Below, in pieces: positions 8,696-19,939 of a stretch of DNA of 52,658 nucleotides. Location of the stretch: contig JAUCBJ010006048.1 in assembly GCA_032718475.1 (NCBI GenBank), forward strand, positions 1 to 52,658, read 5' to 3'. A program made the position numbers and the translations under genes. The notes below the pieces were generated by a model, which had not been told where the DNA came from, did no database searches, and was given only the letters and a program-made list of their open reading frames with translations. This stretch comes from Nemertoderma westbladi (Eukaryota; Xenacoelomorpha; Nemertodermatida; Nemertodermatidae). Position 1 is the stretch's first letter. Every line of letters begins with the position of its first letter.

Positions 8696-9480
8696 TATGA
8701 TAAATAAATATTATAAAGTATCATGCAAATATTGCATATCTTAGTAGACAATAATATTTAATCTAATTTCGAGGACCTTATGGGGCTTACTGTAATAAGG
8801 TACATTGGCCGTGCCACCAAGCTTTGCCCATGTACCATAGCCTGCCAGAGTGCCCGCGCCATATGTAAGTAAGTAAAGTAAATCAATAATATCCAATAAA
8901 TTTTTCTAACACTAAACACTAAAATTAATTCAATTTCCGGTTCAGGTTGCAGAGGTTCAGGTTACAGAGGCTTTTATAACCAAAACAATATGTACCAGTA
9001 CTTCGAATCCTAATACCAATAAACAAAATAGTTATGAAAGATTGATTAAATGTAGTGAAAAAAAAATGCAATAAAAATAGTGGAAGAATGATTAATTTTA
9101 GTGGTCAAAAAATTAATTGTGAAAAAATAATAAACCTCTTTAGCGCACAGGCATTTCCGTGGTGAAAATGATAATGTCTTAATGGTAGACGTTGATTGTT
9201 GGTGGAGGGGGGTGGGGGCGGTGATGATTGCTTTTGGAGTGGTCTCCGACTGCATGGCTGTAGAAGAGCGCTGCTTCTTCTGCAGGCTTCAGCCAAGACT
9301 TCCCTCCATTCCCGGAAGCTACAGTTTTAAGATTATCCATTTTGTCATTAAATGTCACGATGACCATGTTCTCTTTATTCTTTATATGGTAGTCATGATA
9401 TTAGGATGTTACGGAAGGCTTTAGTTTATTTACCACCTATATTAAAAACTAACAAAAAAAACAATAAATAAGAAATGTAC
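8696..9480. other. Interval without a recognised gene
   Basis: Short overlapping ORFs occur on both strands between 9046 and 9424. A minus-strand stretch (TFNDKMDNLKTVAS ... LKPAEEAALFYSHAVGDH, about 9355-9215) has a protein-like composition and might belong to the relic at 9510-9977, but there is no recognisable domain and the other frames are equally open. Confidence 0.4.
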
Positions 9481-9509
9481 AGTAGGTCATAAAAAGTGTA
9501 CTTAATATC

Positions 9510-9977
9510 AGCTAACCTCTTTTGTGTACTTCAATGTCAATGTTCGACGATATCTCGTAAGTTTTGTACCTGTCAAATGTTCCACCTTCAGTTTTCCCTT
9601 GTGGTGATTCTTCTTTTGGCCCAGATATTTTTTCTAGTTCCAAAACTAGAAATGAGATGGATTGTGGAATTAATTGGTAGGGTCTGTCTCTTCAATAGAG
9701 TTAGTTTCTTTTTGTAATAGGACTGCTTGCTGCTGTCTTATGGCGCCACGGGCTTCCTTTCTAAAGAGTTAATTCCATGCCCAATGAAATCGTTTGTTTC
9801 TTATCTCACTGAGGCAAATGTATCCTCCTCCTGCTCGTGAATTCCAGATACAGAACATGCCTCTTCAGATACCACTATGTCGCTACCACTATGCTCACAG
9901 AAACCAGTATCAAGATTAACATCCTCTCCCCAGGCAGGAATATTGTAATCGGATTCACACAAGATGGACCAACAAGT
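9510..9977 (-). pseudogene. Unrecognised gene relic: several coding-like minus-strand segments
   Basis: I do not recognise the protein. Positions 9977-9801 read in one frame through ESDYNIPAWGEDVNLD, SGSDIVVSEEACSVSG and EEDTFASVR to a TAA. Downstream the same strand reads ETNDFIGHGINSLERK, then, shifted by one base, EARGAIRQQQAVLLQKETNS ending at a TAA near 9672. A further segment from about 9646, preceded by TTTCTAG, reads LELEKISGPKEESPQGKTEG and FDRYKTYEISSNIDIEVHKR and ends at AGAG followed by GTTAGC, a possible splice donor. Acidic and glutamine-rich composition, absence of low-complexity artefacts and consistent strand support former coding. Stops and frameshifts indicate decay, unless introns separate the pieces. 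It could be a transposon accessory ORF or a host gene fragment. Confidence 0.35.
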
Positions 9978-10580
9978 TCACCATCAGAAGATTATGGGAA
10001 CTCTAATATACGGAAATGCGAGTTCCTACTGAACACAAACTGGTCGTCTATCGTCACTCCGTTGGTCGCTCCTAGCATCATAAAGAATAGCGCTTGAATA
10101 CCCAAGCAATTGGCTTAAGTCCGACATAATTCAAACTTGATTCGATTATAATATAAATGAATATTCACTAGTATTATAATATAATTATCCACATTGACTA
10201 CGGACTACTAAACAGACAAGACAAGTGCTAAAAAATAATAATAACAAATAGATAATCACAAATTTAAATATTTAAACTGAGTTTAATTAGACCTAACTCA
10301 ATTTCTAATCTACATGCCCCTGTAACCAGCTCCTTTACTAACCTGCATCATCTTGTAACACGTGTCACTTGTATCGTTTATTCTTTTGGTTTTATCTGCC
10401 CGCCTCTGTAACCTGCTCATTTACTAACCTACATAATCTAGTAACACATGTTAAGCTGTTAACTACCGTTTATTGTTTTGGTTCTATCAACATGCTGATT
10501 CGAAAGATGATAATTTTAAAATCTTGTAATTGTGGCTTTTTGAGATATTTGATTAATACTATTAAATAATTTTGTAATAA
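9978..10580. other. Interval before the first satellite array
   Basis: No complete gene. A minus-strand stretch (about 10075-9990) reads MLGATNGVTIDDQFVFSRNS before a stop and could extend the neighbouring relic. An imperfect tandem duplication of about 85-90 bp occupies about 10313-10490. The rest is AT-rich. Confidence 0.4.
10313..10490. repeat. Imperfect ~85-90 bp tandem duplication
   Basis: Two copies (about 10313-10396 and 10397-10488) share CTGTAACC.GCTC.TTTACTAACCT, CTTGTAACAC-like and GTTTATT.TTTTGGTT.TATC blocks in order, with an insertion in the second copy. Confidence 0.7.
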
Positions 10581-13500
10581 AGTTCATAAAGGGGTCAAGT
10601 ATAATTGCAGTTATTCAAGTTACTTTTTTACTCAGTTCATAAAGGTGTCAAGTATAATTGCTATGTTTCCAGTTACTTTTACTCAGTTCATAAAAATGTC
10701 AAGTATAATTGCTTTACTTCCAGTTACTTTTACTCAGTTCATAAAGGTATCAAGTATAATTGCAGTTATTCAAGTTACGTTTTTTACTCAGTTCATAAAG
10801 GTGTCAAGTATAATTGCTTTACTTCCAGTTACTTTTACTCAGTTCATAAAGGTATCAAGTATAATTGCAGTTATTCAAATTACTTTTCTACTCGGTTTAT
10901 AAAGGTGTCAAGTATAATTGCTTTACTTCCAGTTACTTTTACTCAGTTCATAAAGTTATCAAGTATAATTGCAGTTATTCAAGTTACGTTTTTTACTCTG
11001 TTCATAAAGGTGTCAAGTATAATTGCTTTACTTCCAGTTACTTTTACTCAGTTCATAATGGTGTCAAGTATAATTGCTTTGTTTCCAGTTACATTTACTC
11101 AGTTCATAAAGGTGTCACGTATAATTGCTTTACTTCCAGTTATTTTTATTCAGTTCATAAAGGTATCAAGTATAATTGCAGTTATTCAAATTGCTTTTCT
11201 ACTCAGTTCATAAAGGTGTCAAGTATAATTGCTTTACTTCCAGTTACTTTTACTCAGTTCATAAAGGTGTCAAGTATAATTGCTTTACTTCCAGTTACTT
11301 TTACTCAGTTCATAAAGTTATCAAGTATAATTGCAGTTATTCAAGTTACTTTTTTTACTCTGTTCATAAAGGTGTCAAGTATAATTGCTTTACTTCCAGT
11401 TACTTTTACTCAGTTCATAATGGTGTCAAGTATAATTGCTTTACTTCCAGTTACTTTTACTCAGTTCATAATGGTGTCAAGTATAATTGCTTTACTTCCA
11501 GTTACTTTTACTCAGTTCATAAAGGTATCAAGTATAATTGCAGTTATTCAAATTACTTTTCTACTCGGTTTATAAAGGTGTCAAGTATAATTGCTTTACT
11601 TCCAGTTACTTTTACTCAGTTCATAATGGTGTCAAGTATAATTGCTTTACTTCCAGTTACTTTTACTCAGTTCATAAAGGTATCAAGTATAATTGCAGTT
11701 ATTCAAATTACTTTTCTACTCGGTTTATAAAGGTGTCAAGTATAATTGCTTTACTTCCAGTTACTTTTACTCAGTTCATAAAGGTATCAAGTATAATTGC
11801 AGTTATTCAAGTTACGTTTTTTACTCAGTTCATAATGTTGTCAAGTATAATTGCAGTTATTCAAGTTACTTTTTTACTCAGTTCATAAAGGTGTCAAGTA
11901 TAATAGCAGTTATTCAAGTTACTTTTTTTACTCAGTTCATAATGTTGTCAAGTATAATTGCAGTTATTCAAGTTACGTTTTTTACTCAGTTCATAAAGGT
12001 ATCAAGTATAATTGCAGTTATTCAAGTTACGTTTTTTACTCTGTTCATAAAGGTGTCAAGTATAATTGCTTTACTTCCAGTTACTTTTACTCAGTTCATA
12101 AAAGTGTCAAGTATAATTGCAGTTATTCAAGTTACGTTTTTTACTCAGTTCATAATGTTGTCAAGTATAATTGCAGTTATTCAAGTTACGTTTTTTACTC
12201 AGTTCATAAAGGTATCAAGTATAATTGCAGTTATTCAAGTTACGTTTTTTACTCAGTTCATAATGTTGTCAAGTATAATTGCAGTTATTCAAGTTACTTT
12301 TTTACTCAGTTCATAAAGGTGTCAAGTATAATAGCAGTTATTCAAGTTACTTTTTTTACTCAGTTCGTAAAGGGGTCAAGTATAATTGCAGTTATTCAAG
12401 TTACTTTTTTTACTCAGTTCGTAAAGGGGTCAAGTATAATTGCAGTTATTCAAGTTACTTTTTTTACTCAGTTCGTAAAGGTATCAAGTATAATTGCAGT
12501 TATTCAAGTTACGTTTTTTACTCAGTTCATAATGTTGTCAAGTATAATTGCAGTTATTCAAGTTACTTTTTTACTCAGTTCATAAAGGTGTCAAGTATAA
12601 TAGCAGTTATTCAAGTTACTTTTTTTACTCAGTTCGTAAAGGTGTCAAGTATAATTGCTTTACTTCCAGTTACTTTTACTCAGTTCATAATGGTGTCAAG
12701 TATAATTGCTTTACTTCCAGTTACTTTTACTCAGTTCATAAAGGTATCAAGTATAATTGCAGTTATTCAAGTTACGTTTTTTACTCTGTTCATAAAGGTG
12801 TCAAGTATAATTGCTTTACTTCCAGTTACTTTTACTCAGTTCATAAAGGTGTCAAGTATAATTGCTTTACTTCCAGTTACTTTTACTCAGTTCATAAAGG
12901 TATCAAGTATAATTGCAGTTATTCAAATTACTTTTCTACTCGGTTTATAAAGGTGTCAAGTATAATTGCTTTACTTCCAGTTACTTTTACTCAGTTCATA
13001 AAGGTATCAAGTATAATTGCAGTTATTCAAGTTACGTTTTTTACTCAGTTCATAATGTTGTCAAGTATAATTGCAGTTATTCAAGTTACTTTTTTACTCA
13101 GTTCATAAAGGTGTCAAGTATAATAGCAGTTATTCAAGTTACTTTTTTTACTCAGTTCGTAAAGGGGTCAAGTATAATTGCAGTTATTCAAGTTACTTTT
13201 TTTTACTCAGTTCATAGAGGTGTCAAGTATAATTAATTGCTTTGTTTCCAGTTACTTTTACTCAGTTCATAAAGGTGTCAAATATAATTGCTTTACTTCC
13301 AGTTACTTTTACTCAGTTCATAAAGGTATCAAGTATAATTGCAGTTATTAAAATTACTTTTCTACTCAGTTCATAAAGGTGTCAAGTATAATTGCTTTAC
13401 GTCCAGTTACTTTTACTCAGTTCATAAAGGTATCAAGTATAATTGCAGTTATTCAAGTTACGTTTTTACTCAGTTCATAAAGGTGTCAAGTATAATTGCT

Positions 13501-13861
13501 TTACTTCCAGTTACTTTTACTCAGTTCATAAAGGTGTCAAATATAATTGCTTTACTTCCAGTTACTTTTACTCAGTTCATAAAGGTATCAAGTATAATTG
13601 CAGTTATTAAAATTACTTTTCTACTCAGTTCATAAAGGTGTCAAGTATAATTGCTTTACGTCCAGTTACTTTTACTCAGTTCATAAAGGTATCAAGTATA
13701 ATTGCAGTTATTCAAGTTACGTTTTTACTCAGTTCATAAAGGTGTCAAGTATAATTGCTTTACTTCCAGTTACTTTTACTCAGTTCGTAAAGGTGTCAAG
13801 TATATTTGCAGTTATTCAAGTTACTTTTTTTACTCAGTTCATAAAGGTGTCAAGTATAATT
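10581..13861. repeat. Satellite array 1 (51-54 bp monomer, ~62 copies)
   Basis: Monomers begin GTTCATAAAGGTGTCAAGTA and continue TAATTGC, then follow one of two endings: type A with TTTACTTCCAGTTACTTTTA (51 bp) or type B with AGTTATTCAAGTTAC and a T-run of 6-7 (53-54 bp). A and B alternate irregularly. Two of the three forward frames lack stops in the monomer, so ORFs of up to about 240 codons appear, but 53-bp monomers shift the frame repeatedly and both open frames are equally long; I do not regard them as genes. A 259-bp sub-block is duplicated in tandem at about 13339-13857. Confidence 0.97.
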
Positions 13862-14574
13862 GGTATAAAACATGTAATGCAAAATCTGACCTTTTTATTA
13901 ACACCCTACCAAAACTACAATATATCTGCTGTATCTAACTTGATTCGATTTTGATCATACATATAGATAGACCAAGAGTATTTATTGTTGTTGTTAAGAG
14001 TTTTAGTACATCGTTCTTTGTTGTGTTTCAGTCACACTTTCATGACTTTGTGAATAAGTTGGGAAGCTCCAACTTCGTCCTTAAATAGGGAGGAATTATT
14101 TAGTCCCTTTGTAACTAACTATAATACACAGTAGCTTTTCCACGAATGGAACCTTCCAGCCTTTACCATGCCAATTTATATATATTGTTATATATAAATT
14201 CTTGTCGGACTGTGGACTTGTGTGACTTGGTTGACTGGTTTCTTATCGGGAGTAGCTGGAATAGCGCAGTGGTTTCACTCTCACTACGAGATGGCACTTG
14301 AGCGTGCCAGCCACAGGAAGATATCCATATTTCCTTGAACAACACTGCCAGATTTTTGTTTTTCGTACAGGATTCAATGATATGGTTTCAATGGACAAGC
14401 TATTGAACCACTAACCCTACAGTACCGAAATTATAAAACCGCAGGTTACACACAATTAAAAAGTTAACGAATTAAGCAACCAGTCACAGTTCAGGTTTTA
14501 ATTATAACTATATTAGTTATTAATAAAATAAAAATTTTATTTTACCTTCCCACTAAGTCGATGTTTCTATACAT
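13862..14574. repeat. 713-bp satellite spacer, copy a (full length)
   Basis: A unique-looking segment starting GGTATAAAACATGTAATGC and ending just before CTCAAGTTAC, where monomers resume. It is repeated at 19227, 43592, 48560 and 50439 in full, at 17398 and 46724 truncated, and at 22261/38704 as two halves. An internal TAGCGCAGTGG (14262-14272) matches a tRNA-type A box and is followed by CTCACTACGAGATGG, but no B box is evident, so tRNA/SINE ancestry is only a possibility. A 60-codon antisense ORF recurs in most copies and is not supported as a gene. An internal TA-rich tract at about 14175-14200 is the site at which another copy is split by a 16-kb block. Confidence 0.95.
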
Positions 14575-17397
14575 CTCAAGTTACTTTTTTTACTCAGTTC
14601 ATAAACGTGTCAAGTATTATTGCAGTTATTCGAGTTACTTTTTTTACTCGGTTCATAAAGGGGTCAAGTATAATTGCAGTTATTCAAGTTACTTTTTTAC
14701 TCAGTTCATAAAGGTGTCAAGTATAATCGCTTTGTTTCCAGTTACTTTTACTCAGTTCATAAGGGTGTCAAGTATAATTGCTTTACTTTCAGTTACTTTT
14801 TTACTCAGTTCATAAAGGTATCAACTATAATTGCAGTTATTCAAATTGCTTTTCTACTCAGTTCATAAAGGTGTCAAGTATAATTGCTTTACTTCCAGTT
14901 ACTTTTACTCAGTTCATAAAGGTATCAAGTATAATTTCAGTTATTCAAATTGCTTTTCTACTCAGTTCATAAAGTTGTAAAGTATAATTGCTTTACTTAC
15001 AGTTACATTTACTCAGTTCATAAAGGTATCAAGTATAATTGCAGTTATTCAAGTTACGTTTTTTACTCAGTTCATAAAGGTGTCAAGTATAATTGCAGTT
15101 ATTCAAGTTACGTTTTTTACTCAGTTCATGAAGGTGTCAAGTATAATTGCAGTTATTCGAGTTACTTTTTTTACTCGGTTCATACAGGGGTCAAGTATAA
15201 TTGCAGTTATTCAAGTTACTTTTTTACTCAGTTCATAAAGGTGTCAAGTATAATTGCTTTGTTTCCAGTTACTTTTACTCAGTTCATAAAAGTGTCAAGT
15301 ATAATTGCTTTACTTCCAGTTATTTTTACTCAGTTCATAAAGGTGTCAAGTATAATTGCAGTTATTCAAGTTACGTTTTTTACTCAGTTCATGAAGGTGT
15401 CAAGTATAATTGCAGTTATTCGAGTTACTTTTTTTACTCGGTTCATACAGGGGTCAAGTATAATTGCAGTTATTCAAGTTACTTTTTTACTCAGTTCATA
15501 AAGGTGTCAAGTATAATTGCTTTGTTTCCAGTTATTTTACTCAGTTCATAAAGGTGTCAAGTATAATTGCTTTACTTCCAGTTACTTTTACTCAGTTCAT
15601 AATGGTGTCAAGTATAATTGCTTTGTTTCCAGTTACATTTACTCAGTTCATAAAGGTGTCACGTATAATTGCTTTACTTCCAGTTACTTTTACTCAGTTC
15701 ATAAAGGTGTCAAGTATAATTGCTTTACTTCCAGTTACTTTTACTCAGTTCATAATGGTGTCAAGTATAATTGCTTTGTTTCCAGTTACATTTACTCAGT
15801 TCATAAAGGTGTCACGTATAATTGCTTTACTTCCAGTTACTTTTACTCAGTTCATAAAGGTATCAAGTATAATTGCAGTTATTCAAGTTACGTTTTTTAC
15901 TCTGTTCATAAAGGTGTCAAGTATAATTGCAGTTATTCAAGTTACTTTTTTTACTCAGTTCATGAAGGTGTCAAGTATAATTGCTTTGTTTCCAGTTATT
16001 TTACTCAGTTCATAAAGGTGTCAAGTATAATTGCTTTACTTCCAGTTACTTTTACTCAGTTCATAAAGGTATCAAGTATAATTGCAGTTATTCGAGTTAC
16101 TTTTTTTACTCGGTTCATACAGGGGTCAAGTATAATTGCAGTTATTCAAGTTACTTTTTTACTCAGTTCATAAAGGTGTCAAGTATAATTGCTTTGTTTC
16201 CAGTTATTTTACTCAGTTCATAAAGGTGTCAAGTATAATTGCTTTACTTCCAGTTACTTTTACTCAGTTCATAAAGGTATCAAGTATAATTGCAGTTATT
16301 CGAGTTACTTTTTTTACTCGGTTCATACAGGGGTCAAGTATAATTGCAGTTATTCAAGTTACTTTTTTACTCAGTTCATAAAGGTGTCAAGTATAATTGC
16401 TTTGTTTCCAGTTATTTTACTCAGTTCATAAAGGTGTCAAGTATAATTGCTTTACTTCCAGTTACTTTTACTCAGTTCATAAAGGTATCAAGTATAATTG
16501 CAGTTATTCGAGTTACTTTTTTTACTCGGTTCATACAGGGGTCAAGTATAATTGCAGTTATTCAAGTTACTTTTTTACTCAGTTCATAAAGGTGTCAAGT
16601 ATAATTGCTTTACTTCCAGTTACTTTTACTCAGTTCATAAAGGTATCAAGTATAATTGCAGTTATTCAAATTACTTTTCTACTCGGTTTATAAAGGTGTC
16701 AAGTATAATTGCTTTACTTCCAGTTACTTTTACTCAGTTCATAAAGGTATCAAGTATAATTGCAGTTAATCAAGTTACGTTTTTTACTCAGTTCATAATG
16801 TTGTCAAGTATAATTGCAGTTATTCAAGTTACTTTTTTACTCAGTTCCTAAAGGTGTCAAGTATAATAGCAGTTATTCAAGTTACTTTTTTTACTCAGTT
16901 CATAAAGGGGTCAAGTATAATTGCAGTTATTCAAGTTACTTTTTTACTCAGTTCATAAAGGTGTCAAGTATAATTAATTGCGTTGTTTCCAGTTACTTTT
17001 ACTCAGTTCATAAAGGTGTCAAGTATAATTGCTTTACTTCCAGTTTCTTTTACTCAGTTCATAAAGGTATCAAGTATAATTGCAGTTATTAAAATTACTT
17101 TTATACTCAGTTCATAAAGGTGTCAAGTATAATTGCTTTACGTCCAATTACTTTTACTCAGTTCATAAAGGTATCAAGTATAATTGCAGTTATTCAAGTT
17201 ACTTGTTTTACTCAGTTCATAAAGGTGTCAAGTATAATTGCAGTTATTCAAGTTACTTTTTTACTCACTTCATAAAGGTGTCAAGTATAATTGCTTTACT
17301 TCCAGTTACTTTTACTCAGTTCGTAAAGGTGTCAAGTATATTTGCAGTTATTCAAGTTACTTTTTTTACTCAATTCATAAAGGTGTCAAGTACAATT
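14575..17397. repeat. Satellite array 2 (~54 monomers) with 208-bp higher-order units
   Basis: Same A/B monomers as array 1. Around 15981-16605 a four-monomer block (208 bp) repeats three times almost identically (starts at 15981, 16189, 16397), marked by a monomer with GTTCATACAGGGGTCAAG and one with a shortened CAGTTATTTTACTCAG. The right part (about 16430-17397) is nearly identical to 45756-46723. Confidence 0.97.
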
Positions 17398-17818
17398 GGT
17401 ATAAAACATGTAATGCAAAATCTGACCTTTTTATTAACACCCTACCAAAACTACAATATATCCACTGTAACTAACTTGATTCGATTTTGGTCATACATAT
17501 AGATAGACCAAGAGTATTTATTGTTGTAGTTAAGAGTTTTAGTACATCGTTCTTTTTTGTGTTTCAGTCACACTTTCATGACTTAGTGAATAAATTGGGA
17601 AGCTCCAACTTCGTCCTTAAATAGAGAGGAATTATTTAGTCCCTTTGTAACCAACTATAATATACAGTAGCTTTTCCACGAATGGAACCTTCCAGCCTTT
17701 ACCATGCCAATTTATATATATTATTATATATAAATTCTTGTCTGACTGTGGACTTGTGTGACTTTGTTGACTGGTTTCTTATCAGGAGTAGCTGGGATAG
17801 CACAGTGGTTTCACTCTC
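17398..17818. repeat. Satellite spacer, copy b (truncated)
   Basis: The first ~421 bp of the 713-bp spacer, ending at TTTCACTCTCACT where monomer sequence (CAGTTCATAAAGG) resumes directly. The same breakpoint occurs in copy g at 47144, so the deletion predates duplication of the block. Confidence 0.93.
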
Positions 17819-17946
17819 ACTCAGTTCATAAAGGTGTCAAGTATAATTGCTTTACTTCCAGTTACTTTTACTCAGTTCATAAAGGTATCAAGTATAATTG
17901 CAGTTATTCAAGTTACGTTTTTTACTCAGTTCATAAAGGTGTCAAG
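17819..17946. repeat. Short satellite array (2.5 monomers) before hAT copy 1
   Basis: Monomers of types A and B continue after the truncated spacer and stop at GGTGTCAAG, the last 8 bases of which (17939-17946, GTGTCAAG) are the left target duplication of the element that follows. Confidence 0.95.
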
Positions 17947-19157
17947 TAGAGTTGCAACAGAGACCTGTTTTTCTTAATCCCGGTAAACCAGAGACCTACC
18001 CAGAGAATTATTTTGAAAAATACCGGATACCAGAGCCGGAGATCAGAGACTTTGCATATTTTTGTTCTTACAGTTTGATTAGTCCCATAAAGCACAAACA
18101 GGTACATATGGACTGATAACTGTTTTTATATGGTTGAATTACAGTAAATCCAACCCATTTCAACCCTTAGTTCACACTACCGAGTCAAAGTAAAAGACAA
18201 AATGTAAAACATAATCACAAGAAATATAATTTGTTCTAGAATGCCCTTATGTATTTATTATATTAGGCCTATACATAATGTATTATTATTTATTATTGCT
18301 ACCTAGCTATATTTAATTTATTTTGACTTTGACTCGGTAGTGTGAACGCGGCCTTACCCATTGGAAGAAAATAAGCACACGTACAGTTTGGGGGACTTAA
18401 TTAATATTAATTTGGTTATTTGTTTATTAGTTCGTTCTTATTTTGTTATTTTTAATTAATAATATGTTACATAAATTTGTTTTGCGCCATAGGTACCGGT
18501 ACTTTGTTAATTAAAGGCACTTATTTTACAATTGTTCAAATCATATACATTTCATTCAATGTGCTATAAAATAAACTTAGTAAATTACGAATACAGTGCA
18601 CAGGTATGGCACTCTACTCGCCCCATATACAAGCCTCGTTACGCTCTTTCTCTTCATTTGGTCGTCATATTATCTATTATAACAAGTTGAATGGAGATCA
18701 GCCCTTTCTTTCACTTTTAAACATTATGAGTGCTCAAATTAAGCACCTTTATCCTTAAATAAGAACCATCTTTAGGTGCTAATTTAACTTACAATTAAAC
18801 GCACCTTAAATTAATTAAATAGAAGATTATCGGTACATTTAGTTTGAGTCAGACTTAGAGTTAGATTAAAAACAGTGTAAAAGTGAATATATAATTTTGT
18901 TGAAGCGGAGTATTAAAATATTTAAAAATTACAGAAATTATTAATTGTAAAAAATTTGTGAAAAATAATCTTCAATTCACATTTTGTGTTGTACAGGATC
19001 TATTATTAAATAACTATTTCTAATTTGGAAAATCACTGATCTCTGGGTAAAATGTCTGTTTTCAATACCCGGGAACCAGAGACCTATCCAGAGACCAAAA
19101 TACCGCCCGGAGAATCCAGAGATCAGAGAACAGTTACAAGTCTCTGTTTCAACTCTA
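17947..19157. mobile_element. Non-autonomous hAT-type element, copy 1 (1211 bp)
   Basis: The left end TAGAGTTGCAACAGAGACCT and the right end (inverse TAGAGTTGAAACAGAGACTT) form imperfect terminal inverted repeats. The flanks carry an 8-bp direct duplication, GTGTCAAG (17939-17946 and 19158-19165); removing the element and one copy restores an intact satellite monomer. An 8-bp duplication with TAGAG ends is typical of the hAT superfamily. There is no transposase ORF; subterminal ACCAGAGACCTA.CCAGAGA motifs occur near both ends. A small inverted-repeat element is nested inside at 18170-18347. The ORF that starts at 19052 runs out into satellite and is not a gene. Confidence 0.9.
18170..18347. 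mobile_element. Nested inverted-repeat MITE candidate inside the hAT element
   Basis: TTCACACTACCGAGTCAAAG near the left end (18170-18190) recurs inverted and perfect at 18327-18347. TTA precedes the left arm and, after GCGGCC, follows the right arm. The size (about 178 bp) and arms fit a MITE, and a TTA duplication would suit PIF/Harbinger, but the asymmetry of GCGGCC leaves the ends uncertain. The same structure is present in all four hAT copies, with a 7-bp length difference in copies 3 and 4. Confidence 0.55.
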
Positions 19158-19226
19158 GTGTCAAGTATAATTGCAGTTATTCAAGTTACTTTTTTTACTC
19201 AGTTCATAAAGGTGTCAAGTATAATT
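19158..19226. repeat. Single satellite monomer bridge after hAT copy 1
   Basis: The remainder of the interrupted monomer, beginning with the right GTGTCAAG duplication, plus part of the next monomer, leading straight into spacer copy c. Confidence 0.9.
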
Positions 19227-19939
19227 GGTATAAAACATGTAATGCAAAATCTAACCTTTTTATTAACACCCTACCAAAACTACAATATATCTGCTGTATC
19301 TAACTTGATTCGATTTTGATCATACATATAGATAGACCAAGAGTATTTATTGTTGTTGTTAAGAGTTTTAGTACATCGTTCTTTGTTGTGTTTCAGTCAC
19401 ACTTTCATGACTTTGTGAATAAGTTGGGAAGCTCCAACTTCGTCCTTAAATAGGGAGGAATTATTTAGTCCCTTTGTAACTAACTATAATACACAGTAGC
19501 TTTTCCACGAATGGAACCTTCCAGCCTTTACCATGCCAATTTATATATATTGTTATATATAAATTCTTGTCGGACTGTGGACTTGTGTGACTTGGTTGAC
19601 TGGTTTCTTATCGGGAGTAGCTGGAATAGCGCAGTGGTTTCACTCTCACTACGAGATGGCACTTGAGCGTGCCAGCCACAGGAAGATATCCATATTTCCT
19701 TGAACAACACTGCCAGATTTTTGTTTTTCGTACAGGATTCAATGATATGGTTTCAATGGACAAGCTATTGAACCACTAACCCTACAGTACCGAAATTATA
19801 AAACCGCAGGTTACACACAATTAAAAAGTTAACGAATTAAGCAACCAGTCACAGTTCAGGTTTTAATTATAACTATATTAGTTATTAATAAAATAAAAAT
19901 TTTATTTTACCTTCCCACTAAGTCGATGTTTCTATACAT
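19227..19939. repeat. Satellite spacer, copy c (full length, 713 bp)
   Basis: Nearly identical to copy a at an offset of 5365 bp, including the antisense 60-codon ORF with an unchanged peptide, the A-box-like TAGCGCAGTGG and the TA-rich tract. Confidence 0.95.

Noticed and set aside
10581-13954. Long ORFs (up to ~244 codons) with YSVHKGVKYNC-type or TQFIKVSSIIA-type repeats across the satellite arrays
   Set aside because: The 51-54 bp monomer lacks stops in two frames, so long ORFs arise automatically. Both frames are equally open, monomers of 53 bp shift the frame, ORFs overlap each other, and there is no start or splice context. The same applies to similar ORFs in 14.5-17.5, 19.9-21.0, 39.1-39.5, 44.3-46.8 and 49.3-51.6 kb.
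14163-14345. Recurrent 60-codon antisense ORF in spacer copies (also at 19528, 43894, 48861 and 50740)
   Set aside because: It overlaps the tRNA-like and TA-rich parts of the spacer, has no recognisable features, and its recurrence is explained by duplication of the spacer.
19052-19303. 83-codon ORF beginning MSVFNTREPETYPETK at the right end of hAT copies
   Set aside because: It starts in the hAT subterminal repeats and runs across the insertion border into satellite and spacer, so it is a by-product of the junction.
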